From Eriocheir sinensis (Eukaryota > Arthropoda > Malacostraca > Decapoda > Varunidae), in NCBI RefSeq assembly GCF_024679095.1, contig NW_026111228.1, forward strand, positions 535,037 through 599,036: a DNA stretch of 64,000 nt. The letters run 5' to 3'. The notes below the pieces were generated by a model, which made no database searches, was not told the origin of the DNA, and saw only the letters and a list, made by a program, of their open reading frames with translations. Position numbers and translations under genes: made by a program. Below are positions 1 to 14,496 of this stretch, one piece after another. Numbering within the stretch: the stretch's first letter is position 1; each line of letters begins with the position of its first letter.

Positions 1-1204
1 TGTATTGAAAAAATATACAAAATGCACATAAAACAATGTATATTTGTTTCAAAATATATATACGAATACACATAAAATAACGTATATTTCTATAGAAATA
101 TATATAAAAAATACACATGAAATGACGTAAATACGTATAAAAATATATATTCACAATACACATTAAATAATGTAAATTCGCATCAAAATAAATAAACAAA
201 ATATCAATAAAAGAATGTGTATTTGTATGAAAATAGATATACAAAATACACATAAAATATTGTAAATTTGTATTAAACTCTATTAAAAAAATACACAAAA
301 ATAATTTAAATTTGTATAAAATTATATATACAAAATACACATAAAACTAGCTAATTTTCTATTGAAATACATATACAAAATACACATAAAATAATGTAAA
401 TTTGAATGAAAATATATAAACAAATACACTTAAAATAACGTAAATTTCTATGAAATATATATAGAAAATACACATTAAATAATGTAAATATGTATAAAAA
501 AATATATACAAAACACAAATAGAATAATGTAAAATAGTATCAAAATAAATACACAGAATATTAATAAAATAATGTAAATTTGTATGAAAATAAAGATGCA
601 AAATACCCATAAAACAACGCATTTTTTTATGAAAATATATATACCAAAATACACATAAAATACTTAAATTTGTATTACAATAAATATACAAAATGCACAT
701 ACAATAAGGTAAATTTGTATTGAAATAGATATGCAAAATACACATAAAACAATGTAAATTTGTTTCAAAATATATATACGAATACACATAAAATAACGTA
801 GATTTCTATAAAAATATATATACAAAATACACATAAAATGAAGTAAATACGTATAAAAAAATGTATACAAAATACACATAAAATAATGTAAACTCTTATC
901 AAAATAAATAAACTAAATGCCAATAAAAGAATGTTTACTTGTATAAATATAAATATACAAAATACACATAAAATAACGTAAAATTGTATAAAACAATATA
1001 CAAAAATAAACAAAAATTATTAAATTTTTATGAAAATAGATATACAAAAGACACATAAAATAAGCTAAATTTAAATTGAAATAAATATAGAAAATACATA
1101 AAATAATGTAAATTTGTATCAAAATATGTATTCAAATACACATATATTAAAATTAATATACAAAATGCGTATATAATAAGGATTATTTGTATTGAAAAAA
1201 TATG
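1..1204 (-). repeat. Satellite block 1, minus orientation
   Basis: Monomers read as ACACATAAAATA-type on the top strand. The block is a close direct copy of 24,679-25,822 and an inverted copy of 7,612-8,747. It includes one full higher-order step of about 716 bp between the two AGAATGT-start monomers at about 213 and 929. No gene is seen. Confidence 0.88.
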
Positions 1205-2281
1205 CAACATACACTTTTACTCATACAAATTTATATTATTTTATTGGTATTTTGTTTATTTATTTTGATACGAATTACATGATTATATGTGTATTTTGTA
1301 CATATTTTTTTATACGTATTTACATTATTTAATGTATATTTTGTTTATATATTTTCATACAAATTTACGTTATTATATGTGTATTTGTATAGATATTTTG
1401 ATACAAATTTACTTTATTTCATGTATTTTGTATATATATTTCAATTCAAATTTAGCTTATTTTGTGTGTATTTTGTATATATTTTCATACAAATTTAATT
1501 ACTTCTGTGTATTTTTGTATATAATTTTTAATAAATTTACGTTATTTTATGTGTTTTTTGTATATTTATATTTATACAAATACACATTCTTTTATTGCTT
1601 TTTTGTTTATTTATTTTGATACGAATTTACATTATTTGATGCGTATTTTGTATACATTTTTTTATACGTATTTACTTCATATTATGTGTATTTTGTACAT
1701 ATATTTTTTTAGAAATCTACGTTATTATATGTGTATTCGTATATATATTTTGAAACAAATTTACATTAATTTATATGTATTTTGCATATCTATTTCAATA
1801 CAAATTTACCTTATTGTATGTGTTTTTTGAATATTTATTTTAATACAAATTTTATTTTTTGATGTGTATTTTGGTATATATATTTTTATAAAAAAAATGC
1901 GTTATTTTATGGGTATTTTGCTTCTTTATTTTCATACAAATTTACATTATTTTATTAATATTCTGTGTATTTATTTTGATACGATTTTACATTATTCTAT
2001 TTGTGTTTTGTACATATTTTTTATACAAATTTACGTTATTTTAATGGTATTTGTTTATGTATTTTCATTCAAATTTACATTATTTTATGTGTATTTTGTG
2101 TATGTATTTCAATACATGTGTATTTTGTATATTTATTTTCATACAAATTGAAATTATTTTTGTGTATTTTTGTATATAGTTTGATACAAATTTAGGTTAT
2201 TTTATGTGTATTTTGTATATCTATTTTCATACAAATACACATTCTTTTATTGATATTTTGTTTATTTATTTTGACGCGAAT
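1..2281 (+). repeat. Left arm of large inverted repeat (partner 6,447-8,747)
   Basis: Reading 1-2,281 forward gives the same monomer order as 8,747 down to 6,447 on the opposite strand, including the shared orientation switch at 1,205 and 7,530. Landmark pairs are TGTATTGAAAAAATAT at 1 with its complement at about 8,747, ACACATATATTAAAATTAAT at about 1,139 with its complement at about 7,610, and TTTGACGCGAATTT at about 2,270 with AAATTCGCGTCACAA at about 6,449. The left arm may extend beyond the window. Confidence 0.85.
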
Positions 2282-2450
2282 TTTATGTGAATTTGTTTTC
2301 ATTTCATACAAATTTACATTATTTTATGTGTATTTTGTACATGTATTTAAATACAAATTTAACTAATTATATGTGTATTTTGTATATCTATTTTCATACA
2401 AATTGAAATTTTTTTTTGTTTTTTTGTATATATTTTTATTCAAATTTTCG
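1205..2450 (+). repeat. Satellite block 2, plus orientation
   Basis: Orientation flips at about 1,205 through a CAACATACAC..ACTCATACAAATT junction. Positions 1,205-2,281 are the inverted copy of 6,447-7,530. At about 2,283 the monomer order jumps abruptly to a segment matching 8,985-9,157, which implies an internal deletion or recombination. Confidence 0.86.
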
Positions 2451-3524
2451 TAATCTTATAAAAATATATATACCAAAATACACATAAAATATTTAAATTT
2501 GCATTGAAATAAATATACAAAATGCACATACAATAAGGTTAATTTGTATTGAAAGAGATATGCAAAAATACATATAAAACAATGTAAATTTGTTTCAAAA
2601 TATATATACGAATACAAATAAAAAAAACGTAGATTTCTATAAAAATATATATACAAAATACATATAAAATTAAGTAAATACGTATAAAAAAATGTATACA
2701 AAATACACATAAAATAATGTAAATTCGAATTAAAATAAATAAACAAAATACCAATAAAAGAATGTGTATTTGGATAAATATAAATATACAAAATACACAT
2801 ACAAAATAAACATAAAATAAGGTAGATTTGTAAAAATAATATATGTACAAAATACACATAAAATGATGTAAATTTATATAAAATATATATACAAATACAC
2901 ATAAAATACCATAAATTTGTATAAAATATATATTCAAAATAAATATTAAATAATGTAAAAGCGTATAAAAATATATATACAAAGTACATATAAAATAATG
3001 TAAATTCGTATCAATATAAATCAACAAAACACCAATAAAATAATATATATTTGAATGAAAATAAATTTACAAAATACACATATCATAACTAAAATTTGTA
3101 TTAAAATATATACAAAAATACATAAAAATAATTTGAGTTTGTATGAAAATAGATATACAAAATACACATAAAACTAGGTAAATTTCTTTTGAAATGTATA
3201 TACAAAATACCCATAAAAAATTGTAAATTTGTGTCAAAATATATAAACAAATACACATAAAATAACGTAAATTTGTATGAAAAATATATACAAAATACAC
3301 ATAGAATAATGTCAATTCGTATCAAAATGAATGAGGAGAATATCAATAAAATAATGTAAATTTGTATGAAAATAGAGATGCAAAATACCCAAAAAATAAA
3401 GCATATGTTTATAAAAATACAGATACAAAAATATACATCGAATAATTAAATTTGTATTAAAATTAATATACAAAATGCGTATATAATAAGGTAAATTTGT
3501 ATTGAAAAAATATGCAACATACAC
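2451..3524 (-). repeat. Satellite block 3, minus orientation
   Basis: The order of subtypes matches 33,663-34,178 followed by 34,318-34,830 in direct orientation, and 42,306-43,370 in inverted orientation. A distinctive monomer with TGAATGAGGAGAATATC at about 3,330 helps to align these copies. Confidence 0.86.
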
Positions 3525-3617
3525 GTTTACTCATACAAATTTATATTATTTTATTGGTATTTTGTTTATTTATTTTGTTACGAATTACATGATTATATGT
3601 GTATTTTGTACATATTT
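3525..3617 (+). repeat. Satellite block 4, short plus segment
   Basis: About two monomers in plus orientation, from the CGTTTACTCATACAAATTTA junction to TGTACATATTTTTAAAC, where orientation returns to minus. It is the truncated equivalent of the start of the 3,892-4,706 block. Confidence 0.8.
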
Positions 3618-3891
3618 TTAAACATAAAATAACGTAAATTTGTATGAAAAATATATACAAAATACACATAGAATAATGTCAATTCGTATCAAAATGAATG
3701 AGCAGAATATCAATAAAATAATGTAAATTTGTATGAAAATAAAGATGCAAAATACCCAAAAAATAAAGTATATGTTTATAAAAATACAGATACAAAAATA
3801 CACATCGAATAATTAAATTTGTATTAAAATTAATATACAAAATGCGTATATAATAAGGTAAATTTGTATTGAAAAAATATGCAACATACAC
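3618..3891 (-). repeat. Satellite block 5, minus orientation (second copy of the 367-bp unit)
   Basis: Nearly identical to about 3,251-3,524. Ends at the same CAACATACACGTTTACTC junction. Confidence 0.82.
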
Positions 3892-4706
3892 GTTTACTCA
3901 TACAAATTTATATTATTTTATTGGTATTTTGTTTAATTATTTTGATACGAATTTCATGATTATATATGTATTTTGTACATTTTTTTTTATACGTATTTAC
4001 ATTATTTAATGTGTATTTTGTTTATATATTTTCATACAAATTTACGTTATTATATGTGTATTTGTATAAATATTTTGATACAAATTTACTTTATTTCATG
4101 TATTTTGTATATATATTTCAATTCAAATTTAGCTTATTTCGTGTGTATTTTGTATATATTTTCATACAAACTTAATTACTTCTGTGTATTTTTGTTTATA
4201 GTTTTATATAAATTTACGTTATTTTATGTGTATTTTGTATATTTATATTCATACAGATACACATTCTTTTATTGGTATTTTGTTTATTTATTTTGATACG
4301 AATTTACATTATTTTATGTGTATTTTGTATACATTTTTTATACGTATTTACTTCATTTTATGTGTATTTTGTATATATATTTTTATAGAAATCTACGTTA
4401 TTTTATGTGTATTCGTATATATATTTTGAAACAAATTTACATTGTTTTATATGTATTTTGCATATCTATTTCAATACAAATTTACCTTATTGTATGTGTT
4501 TTTTGTATATATATTTTAATACAAATTTAATTTTTTAATGTGTATTTTGGTATATATATTTTTATAATTAAAAAAATGCGTTATTTTATGGGTATTTTGC
4601 TTCTTTATTTTCATACAAATTTACATTATTTTATTAATATTCTGTGTATTTATTTTGATACGATTTTACATTATTCTATTTGTGTTTTGTACATATTTTT
4701 TTATAC
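3892..4706 (+). repeat. Satellite block 6, plus orientation
   Basis: Direct paralog of 35,571-36,402 and, in its first part, of 1,205-2,100, 47,576-47,997 and 52,585-53,178. It runs through the ACACATTCTTTTATTGG, TTCGTATATATATTTTG and TATGGGTATTTTGCTTC subtypes. It ends where TTTTTTTATACAAAATATTT turns into minus monomers. Confidence 0.86.
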
Positions 4707-5247
4707 AAAATATTTCAATTTGTATTAAAAAAAATATACAAAATGCACATACAATAAGGTAAATTTGTATTGAAATAGATATGCAAAATACATATAAAAT
4801 AATGTAAATTTGTTTCAAAATATATATACGAATACACATAAAATAACGTAAATTTCTATAAAAATACATATACAAAATACATATAAAATTAAGTAAATAC
4901 GTATAAAAAAATGTATACAAAATACACATAAAATAATGTAAATTCGTATAAATGTAAATAAACAATATACCAATAAAAGAATGTGTATTTGTATAAATAT
5001 AAATATACAAAATGCACATAAAATAACGTAAATTTATATAAAACTATATACATAAAATAACGCAAATTTCTATAAAAATATATGTACAAAAATGAACATA
5101 AAATAAGTTTGCATAAAAATATATATACAAAACACACATTAGATAATGTAAATGAGTATAAAAATATGTATAGAAAATACCTATGAAATAATCTAAATTC
5201 GTACCGAATTAAATTAAGAAAATACCAATAAAATAATGTAATTTTGG
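4707..5247 (-). repeat. Satellite block 7, minus orientation
   Basis: Direct paralog of 36,405-36,960. It contains the GAGTATAAAAATATGTAT and CCTATGAAATAATCTAAA subtypes also seen in plus orientation at 16,290-16,360 and 21,060-21,125. Confidence 0.85.
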
Positions 5248-6078
5248 ATGTTTTTATAGAAATCTACGTTATTTTATGTGTATTCGTATATATATTTTGA
5301 AACAAATTTACATTGTTTTATATATATTTTTGCATATCTCTTTCAATAGAAGTTTACCTTATTGTATGTGCATTTTGTATATTTATTTCAATACAAATTT
5401 AAACATTTTATGTGTATTTTGGTATATATATTTTTATAAGAAATGCGCTATTTGATGGGAATTTTGCATCTTTATTTTCATACAAATTTACATTATTTTA
5501 TTAATATTCGGTGTATTTATTTTGATACGATTTTACATTATTCTATTTGTTTTTTGTATATATTTTTTTTTATACATATTTACATTATTTAAATGTATCT
5601 CGCATATATATTACATACAAATTTATTATCTATTATTTATTTTCATACAAATACACATTCTTTTCTTGATATTTTGTTTATTTATTTTGTCACGAATTTA
5701 CATTACTTAATATGTATTTTATATATATATATATATTTATACGTATTTACATAATTTCATGTCTATTTTGTATATATATTTCTATAGAAATCTACGTTAT
5801 TTTATGTGTATTCGTATATATATTTTGAAACAAATTTACACTGTTTTATTTGTATTTTGCGTTTCTTTTCAATACAAATTTACCTTATTGTATGTGTGCA
5901 TTTTGTATATTAATTTTAATACAAATTTAATTATTCTATGTGTATTTTTATATATGTATTTAAAAAAAAAATGCTTTATCTTATGGGTATTTTGCATCTT
6001 TATTTTCATACAAATTTGAATTATTTTATTGATATTCTGTGTACTTATTTTGATACGATTTTACATTATTCTATGTAT
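5248..6078 (+). repeat. Satellite block 8, plus orientation
   Basis: Direct paralog of 13,660-14,497 and of 39,740-40,682. Its TA tract at about 5,721-5,739 is short, whereas the homologous tract at 40,209-40,337 is a long TA array. Confidence 0.86.
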
Positions 6079-7529
6079 AACAAAAATAAATACAGAATAC
6101 ACAAAAATAGATATGCAAAATACATATAAACAATGTAAATTTGATTCAAAATATATATACGAATACACATGAAATAAGGTAGATTTCTATAAAAATATAT
6201 ATACAAAATACACATAAAATTAAGTAAATACGTATAAAAAATGTATACAAAATACTCATAAGATAATGTAAATTAGTATCAAAATAAATAAACAAAATAC
6301 CAATAAAAGTATGTGTATTTGTATAAATATATATATACAAAATACACATTAAATAATATAAATTTGTTTAAAACTATACAAAATACACATGAAATGATGT
6401 AAATACGTATAAAAATATATATACAAAATACACATTAAATAATGTAAATTCGCGTCACAATAAATAAACAAAATATCAATAAAAGAATGTGTATTTGTAT
6501 GAAAATAGATATACAAAATACACATAAAATAACCTAAATTTGTATCAAACTATATACAAAAATACACACAAATATTTTAAATTTGTATGAAAATAAAAAT
6601 ACAAAATACACTTAAAATTAGGTAAATTTGTATTGAAATACATACACAAAATACACATAAAATAATGTAAATTTGAATGAAAATACATAAACAAATACCA
6701 TTAAAATAACGTAAATTTGTATGAAAAAATATGTACAAAACACAAATAGAATAATGTAAAATCGTATCAAAATAAATACACAGAACATTAATAAAATAAT
6801 GTAAATTTGTATGAAAATAAAGAAGCAAAATACCCATAAAATAACGCTTTTTTTTTATTTATAAAAATATATATACCAAAATACACATCAAAAAATAAAA
6901 TTTGTATTAAAATAAATATACAAAAAACACATACAATAAGGTAAATTTGTATTGAAATAGATATGCAAAATACATATAAAACAATGTAAATTTGTTTCAA
7001 AATATATATACGAATACACATATAATAACGTAGATTTCTAAAAAAAATATATATACAAAATACACATAAAATGAAGTAAATACGTATAAAAAAATGTATA
7101 CAAAATACACATCAAATAATGTAAATTCGTATCAAAATAAATAAACAAAATAGCAATAAAAGAATGTGTATTTGTATAAATATAAATATACAAAATACAC
7201 ATAAAATAACGTAAATTTATATAAAACTATATACAAAAATACACAGAAGTAATTAAATTTGTATGAAAATATATACAAAATACACACAAAATAAGCTAAA
7301 TTTGAATTGAAATATATATACAAAATACATGAAATAAAGTAAATTTGTATCAAAATATTTATACAAATATACATATAATAACGTAAATTTGTATGAAAAT
7401 ATATAAACAAAATATACATTAAATAATGTAAATACGTATAAAAAAATATGTACAAAAAACACATATAATCATGTAATTCGTATCAAAATAAATAAACAAA
7501 ATACCAATAAAATAATATAAATTTGTATG
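6079..7529 (-). repeat. Satellite block 9, minus orientation
   Basis: Direct paralog of 40,683-42,305, which carries two extra TA expansions. Positions 6,447-7,529 form the inverted partner of 1,205-2,281. Starts at the TATGTATAACAAAAATAAAT junction. Confidence 0.87.
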
Positions 7530-8747
7530 AGTAAAAGTGTATCTTGCATATTTTTTCAATACAAATTTACCTTATTATATACGCATTTTGTATATTAATT
7601 TTAATATATGTGTATTTGAATACATATTTTGATACAAATTTACATTATTTTATGTATTTTCTATATTTATTTCAATTCAAATTTAGCTTATTTTATGTGT
7701 CTTTTGTATATCTATTTTCATAAAAATTTTATAATTTTTGTTTATTTTTGTATATAGTTTTATACAATTTTACGTTATTTTATGTGTATTTTGTATATTT
7801 ATATTTATACAAGTAAACATTATTTTATTGGCATTTAGTTTATTTATTTTGAAAAGAGTTTACATTATTTTATGTGTATTTTGTATACATTTTCTTATAT
7901 GTATTTACTTCATTTTATGTGTATTTTGTATATATATTTTTATAGAAATATACGTTATTTTATGTGTATTCGTATATATATTTTGAAACAAATTTACATT
8001 GTTTTATGTGTATTTTGCATATCTATTTCAATACAAATTTACCTAATTGTATGTGCATTTTGTATATTTATTGTTATACAAATTTAAGTATTTTATGTGT
8101 ATTTTGGTATATATATTTTCATAAAAAATGCGTTGTTTTATGGGTATTTTGCATCTTTATTATCATACAAATTTACATTATTTTATTTATATTCTGTGTA
8201 TGTATTTTGATACTATTTTACATTATTCTATTTGTGTTTTGTATATATTTTTTTATACATATTTACATTATTTAATGTGTATTTTCTATATATATTTCAT
8301 ACAAATTTACGTTATTTTAAGTGTATTTGTTTATATATTTTTATTCAAATTTACATTATTTTATGTGTATTTTGTATATGTATTTCAATAGAAATTTAGC
8401 TAGTTTTATGTGTATTTTGTATATATATTTTTATACAAATTTAAATTATTTTTGTGTATTTTTTTAACAGAGTTTTATACAAATTTAGGTTATTTTATGT
8501 GTATTTTGTATATCTATTTTCATAGAAATACACATTCTTTTATTGATATTTTGTTTATTTATTTTGATGCGAATTTACATTATTTAATGTGTATTGTGTA
8601 TATATATTTTTATACGTATTTACGTCATTTCATGTGTATTTTTTATATATATTTCTATAGAAATATACGTTATTTTATGTGTATTCGTATATATATTTTG
8701 AAACAAATATACATTGTTTTATGTGCATTTTGTATATTTTTTCAATA
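6447..8747 (-). repeat. Right arm of large inverted repeat (partner 1-2,281)
   Basis: Reverse-complement partner of the first 2.28 kb. The spacer of about 4.2 kb (2,282-6,446) is also satellite and itself switches orientation several times. The symmetry centre lies near 4,370. Confidence 0.85.
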
Positions 8748-9340
8748 CAAATTTCCCTTATTGTACGTGCATTTTGTATATTAATTTTAATACAAATTTA
8801 ATTATTCTATGTGTATTCGTGTATATGTATTTTTAAAAAAAATATGCTTTATTTTATGGGTATTTTGCGTCTTTATTTTCATACAAAATTACATTATTTT
8901 ATTTATATTCTGTGTATTTATTTTGATAAGATTTTACATTATTCTATGTATATTTTGTATATCTATTTTATACAAATGTACGTTATTTTATGTGAATTTG
9001 TTTTCATTTCATACAAATTTACATTATATTATGTGTATTTTGTACATGTATTTAAATACAAATTTAACTAATTATATGTGTATTTTGTATATCTATTTTC
9101 ATACAAATTTTTTTTTTTTGTTTTTTTTTTTGTATATACTTTTATTCAAATTTTCGTAATTTTATGTGTATTTTGTATATTTATTTTCCTACAAATATAC
9201 GTTCTTTTATCGGAATTTTGTTTATTTATTTTGATACGAATTTTCATTTTTTTAGGTGTATTTGATATATATATTTTTATACTTATTTACATAATTTTAT
9301 ATGTATTTTGAATATATATTTTCATAGAAATTTACTCTAT
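7530..9340 (+). repeat. Satellite block 10, plus orientation
   Basis: Positions 7,612-9,340 are the inverted copy of 24,090-25,822. Positions 7,612-8,747 are also the inverted copy of block 1. The segment near 9,110-9,135 carries T-rich runs (TTTTTTTTTTG then GTTTTTTTTTTTTG) that differ between paralogs. Confidence 0.87.
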
Positions 9341-11264
9341 ATGTATATACAAAAAAACACAAAAATAATTTAAATTTGTATGAAAATAAATATACAAAAT
9401 ACACATAAAATTAGGTAAATTTGTATTGAAATACATATACAAAATACACTTAAAATAATGTAAATTTGAATGAAATTATATAAACAAATACACTTAAAAT
9501 GACGTTAATTTGTATAAAATATATATAAAAAATACACATTAAATAATGAAAATATGTATAAAAAAATATATTCAAAACACAAATAGTATAATATAAAAAC
9601 GTATCAAAATATATACACAGAAAATTAATAAAATAATATACATTTGTATGAAAACTAAGATGCAAAATACCTATAAAATAACGCATTTTTTATAAAATTA
9701 TATATACCAAAATACACATAAAATATTTGAATTTGTATTAAAATAAATATACAAAATGCACTTACTATAAGGTAAATTTGTATTGAAATATATATGCAAA
9801 AAACATATAAAACAATGTAAATTTGTTTCAAAATATATATACGAATACACATAAAATAACGTAGATTTCTATAAATATATATACAAAATACAAATAAAAT
9901 TAAGTAAATACGAATCAAAAATGTATACAAGATACACATAAAAAAATGTAAATTCGTATAAATATAATTAAACAAAATACCAATAAGAGAATGTGTATTT
10001 GTATAAATATAAATATACAAAATGCACATAAAATAACGTAAATTTGTATAAAACCATATACAAAAATACACAGAAGTAATTAAATTTGCATGAAAATAGA
10101 TATACAAAATACACACAAAATAAGCTAAATTTGAATTAAAATATATATAAAAAATACATAAAATAAAGTAAATTCGTTTCAAAAGATTTTTTAACAAATA
10201 CACATATAATAACGTAAATTTGTAAAAAAAATATATATAAACAAAATACACATTAAGTAATATAAATACGTATAAAAAAATATTTACAAAATACACCAAT
10301 AATCAAGTCATTCGTATCAAAATAAATAAACAAAAAACTAATTAAATAATGTAAATTTGTATGAGAAAATATATACAAAATACACATAAAATAACGTTTT
10401 AAGTTTCTATAAAAATATATGTACAAAAATGCACATAAAATTAGTTTGCATAAAAAAATATATACAAAACACACATTAGATAATGTAAATGAGTATAAAA
10501 ATATGTATACAAAATACCTATGAAACAATCTAAACTCGTATCGAGTTAAATTAAGAAAATAACAATAAAATAATGTAATTTTGGATGAAAATATATATAG
10601 AAAACACACATAAAATAACCTAAATACAAATACAAATATACACATTAAATAATTTAAAATTGAATGAAATAAATATACAAAATAAACATAAAATAAGGTA
10701 AATTTGTAATAAAATATATGTAAGAATACACATAAAATAATATAAATTTGTATGAAAATATATATACAAATACACATAAAATAACATGAATTTGTATAAA
10801 ATGTTTCAAAATATATACGAATACACACAATAAAATAACATAAATTTTTATGAAAATGTATATATAAAATACACATAAAATAGTTTAAATACGTAGAAAA
10901 ATATATATACAAAATACACATAAAATAATGTAGATTCGTAAAAAATTAAATACATAAAATTCCAATAAAAGAATGTATATTTGTAGGAAAATATATATAC
11001 AAAAAACAAATAAAATAACTATAATTTGTATAAAAATATATAAAAAAATACACAAAAATAATTTAAATTTGTTTGAAAATAGATATGCAAAATACACATA
11101 AAGTTAGGCAAATTTGTATTGAAATATATATACAAAACTCACATAAAATAATGTAAATTTGTATGAAAATATACAAACAAATACATATAAAATCACGTAA
11201 ATTTGGATAAAATATATATATACAAAATATATATTAAATATTTTAAATATGTATAAAAATATGT
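9341..11264 (-). repeat. Satellite block 11, minus orientation
   Basis: Its first part resembles 29,740-30,500 in direct orientation. Positions 10,600-11,260 are a direct paralog of 56,090-56,700. The whole block is the inverted counterpart of 61,490-63,455, which has many more indels. A monomer with AATACACACAATAAAATAAC near 10,820 recurs at about 26,105, 28,066 and 56,257. Confidence 0.86.
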
Positions 11265-12344
11265 TATATTATATATATTTTTATTGATATTTGCGTTATA
11301 TGTGTATTTTGTATATGTTTTCTCATAGAAATTTACATTATTTTATTGGCATTTTGTCCATTTATTTTGATACGAATTACATGATTATTGTATTTTTTAC
11401 ATTTTTTTTATACGTATTTACATTATTTAATGTGTATTTTGTTTATATATTTTTATACAAATTTACGTTATTATATGTGTATTCGTATAGGTATTTTGAT
11501 ACAAATTTACATTATTTTATGTATTTTGTATACATATTTCAATTCAAATTTAGCTTATTTTATGTGTATTTTGTATATCTATTTATTTTAATACAAAATC
11601 AAATATTTTATGTTTTTTCGTATATATTTTTATAAAATGCGTTATTTTATGAGTATTTTGCATCTTAATTTTCATACAAATTTACATTATTTTATTAATA
11701 TTTTCTGTATTTATTTTGATACGATTTTACATTATTTTATTTGTGTTTTGTATATATTTTTTTATACATATTTACATTATTTAATGTTTTTTTGTATATA
11801 TATTTGATACAAATTTACGTTATTTTAAGTCTATATGTTTATATATTTTCATTCAAATTTACATTATTTTATGTGTATTTTGTATATGTATTTCAATACA
11901 AATTTACATATTTTTATATGTTTTTTGTATATTTATTTTCATACAAGTTTAAATTATTTTTGTGTATTTTTTATATAGTTTTATACAAATTTAGGTTATT
12001 TTATGTGTATTTTGTATATCTATTTTCACAAATACACATTTTTTCATGATATTTTGTTTATTTATTTTGACACGAATTAACATTATTTAATGTGTATTTT
12101 GTATATATATTTTTATACGTATTTACATTATTTCAAGTGTATTTTGTATATATATTTCTTTAGAAATCTGCGTTATTTTATGTGTATTCGAATATATATT
12201 TTGAAACAAATTTACATTGTTTTATGTGTATTTTGCATATTTTTTCAATACAAATTTACCTTATTGTATGTGCATTTTGTATATTAATTTTAATACAAAT
12301 TTGATTAATCTATGTGTATTTTTGTATATGTATTTTTATAAAAA
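11265..12344 (+). repeat. Satellite block 12, plus orientation
   Basis: Direct paralog of 56,840-57,870 and inverted counterpart of 60,425-61,490. It begins just after a short TATATTATATATAT tract; the equivalent place at 56,703-56,839 holds a long TA array. Confidence 0.86.
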
Positions 12345-12472
12345 TATGTAATTAGTTAAATTTGTATTTAAAAACATGTACAAAATACACATAAAATAAT
12401 GTAAATTTGTATGAAATGAAAACAAATTCACATAAAATAACGTACATATGTATAAAATAGATATACAAAAGA
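12345..12472 (-). repeat. Satellite block 13, short minus segment
   Basis: About three minus monomers, including ATTTAAAAACATGTAC and GAAATGAAAACAAATTCAC subtypes, matching 24,361-24,475 and 27,096-27,210. Confidence 0.83.
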
Positions 12473-14496
12473 ATTTTATGTGTATTTTGTATATTTATTT
12501 TCATACAAATTTAAATTATTTTTGTGTATTTTTGTATATAGTTTTATACAAACTTAGGTTATTTTATGAGTATTTTGTATATCTATTTTCATACAAATAC
12601 ACATTCTTTTATTGATATTTTGTTTATTTCTTTTGACGAGAATTTAAATTATTTAATATGTATTTTGTATATATATTTTTATACGTATTTACATCATTTC
12701 ATGTGTATTTTGTATATATCTTTCTATAGAAATCTACGTTATATTATGTGTATTCGTATATAGATTTTTAAACAAATTTACACTTTTATGTGTATTTTGC
12801 ATATTTTTTCAATACAAATTTACCTTATTGTATATGCATTTTGTATATTAATTTTAATACAAATTTAATTTTCTATGTGTATTTTTGTATATGTATTTTT
12901 AAAAAAATATGCTTTATTTTATGGGTATTTTGCATCTTTATTTTCATACAAATTTACGGTATTTTATTGATATTCTGCTCATTCATTTTGATACGATTTG
13001 ACATTATTCTATGTGTATTTCGTATATATTTTTCAAACAAATTTACGTTATTTTATGTGTATTTGTTTATATATTCTGACACAAATTTACAATATTTTAT
13101 GGGTATTTTGTATATATATTTGAAAAGAAATTTACCTAGTTTTATGTGTATTTTGAATATCTATTTTCATACAAACTCAAACTATTTTTATGTATTTTTG
13201 GATATATTTCAATACAAATTTTAGTTATGTTATGTGTATTTTGTAAATCTATTTTCATACAAATATATATTATTTTATTGGTATTTTGTTGATTTATATT
13301 GATTCGAATTTACATTATTTTATATGTACTTTTTATATATATTTTTATACGCATTTACATTATTTAATATTTATTTTGAATATATAATTTTATACAAATT
13401 CATGGTATTTTATGTGTATTTGAATATATATTTTCATATAAATTTACATTATTATATGTGTATTTTGTACATATATTTCATTACAAATTTACCTTATTTT
13501 ATGTTTATTTTGTATGTGTATTTTGTACATTTATATTTATACAAATACACATTCTTTTATTGGTATTTTGTTTATTTATTTTGTTTCGATTTTATATTAT
13601 TTTATGTGTATTTTGTTTACATTTTTTTTATACGTATTTACCTAATTTTATGTGTATTTTGTATATATATTTTTATAGAAATCTACGTTATTTTATGTGT
13701 ATTCGTATATATATTTTGAAACAAATTTACTTTGTTTTATATGTATTTTTGCATATCTCTTTCAATAGAAGTTTACCTTATTGTATGTGCATTTTGTATA
13801 TTTATTTCAATACAAATTTAAATATTTTATGTGTATTTTGGTATATATATTTTTATAAGAAATGCGCTATTTGATGGGAATTTTGCATCTTTATTTTCAT
13901 ACAAATTTACATTATTTTATTAATATTCGGTGTATTTATTTTGGTACGATTTTACATTATTCTATTTGTTTTTTGTATATATTTTTTTTATACATATTTA
14001 CATTATTTAATGTATATCTTGCATATATATTTCATACAAATTTATTATCTATTATTTATTTTCATACAAATACACATTCTTTTCATGATATTCTGTTTAT
14101 TTATTTTGACACGAATTTACATTACTTAATTTGTATTTTATATATATATTTTTATACGTATTTACATAATTTCATGTGTATTTTGTATATATATTTATAT
14201 AGAAATCTACGTTATTTTATGTGTATTCGTATATATATTTTGAAACAAATTTACAATGTTTTATTTGTATTTTGCGTTTTTTTTTTTTCAATTCAAATTT
14301 ACCTTATTGTATGTGTGCATTTAGTATATTAATTTTAATACAAATTTAATTATTCTATGTGTATTTTTGTATATGGATTTAAAAAAAAAATGCTTTATCT
14401 TATGGGTATTTTGCATCTTTGTTTTCATACAAATTTAAATTATTTTATTGATATTCTGTGTAGTTATTTTGATACGATTTTACATTATTCTATGTA
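12473..14496 (+). repeat. Satellite block 14, plus orientation
   Basis: Positions 12,475-13,530 are a direct copy of 51,517-52,572 at a constant offset of 39,042 bp. Positions about 13,530-14,496 are a direct paralog of 5,250-6,078 and 39,622-40,682. Confidence 0.87.

Larger units (their letters stand above)
3255..3990. repeat. Local tandem duplication of ~367 bp spanning an orientation switch
   Basis: Positions about 3,255-3,621 and 3,622-3,988 are adjacent direct copies. Each begins with ACGTAAATTTGTATGAAAAA in minus-oriented monomers, passes through the CAACATACACGTTTACTC junction and ends in plus-oriented monomers. The minus-strand open frames in the two copies lie 367 bp apart and are nearly identical. 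The unit therefore contains a complete switch junction that was duplicated with it. Confidence 0.82.
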
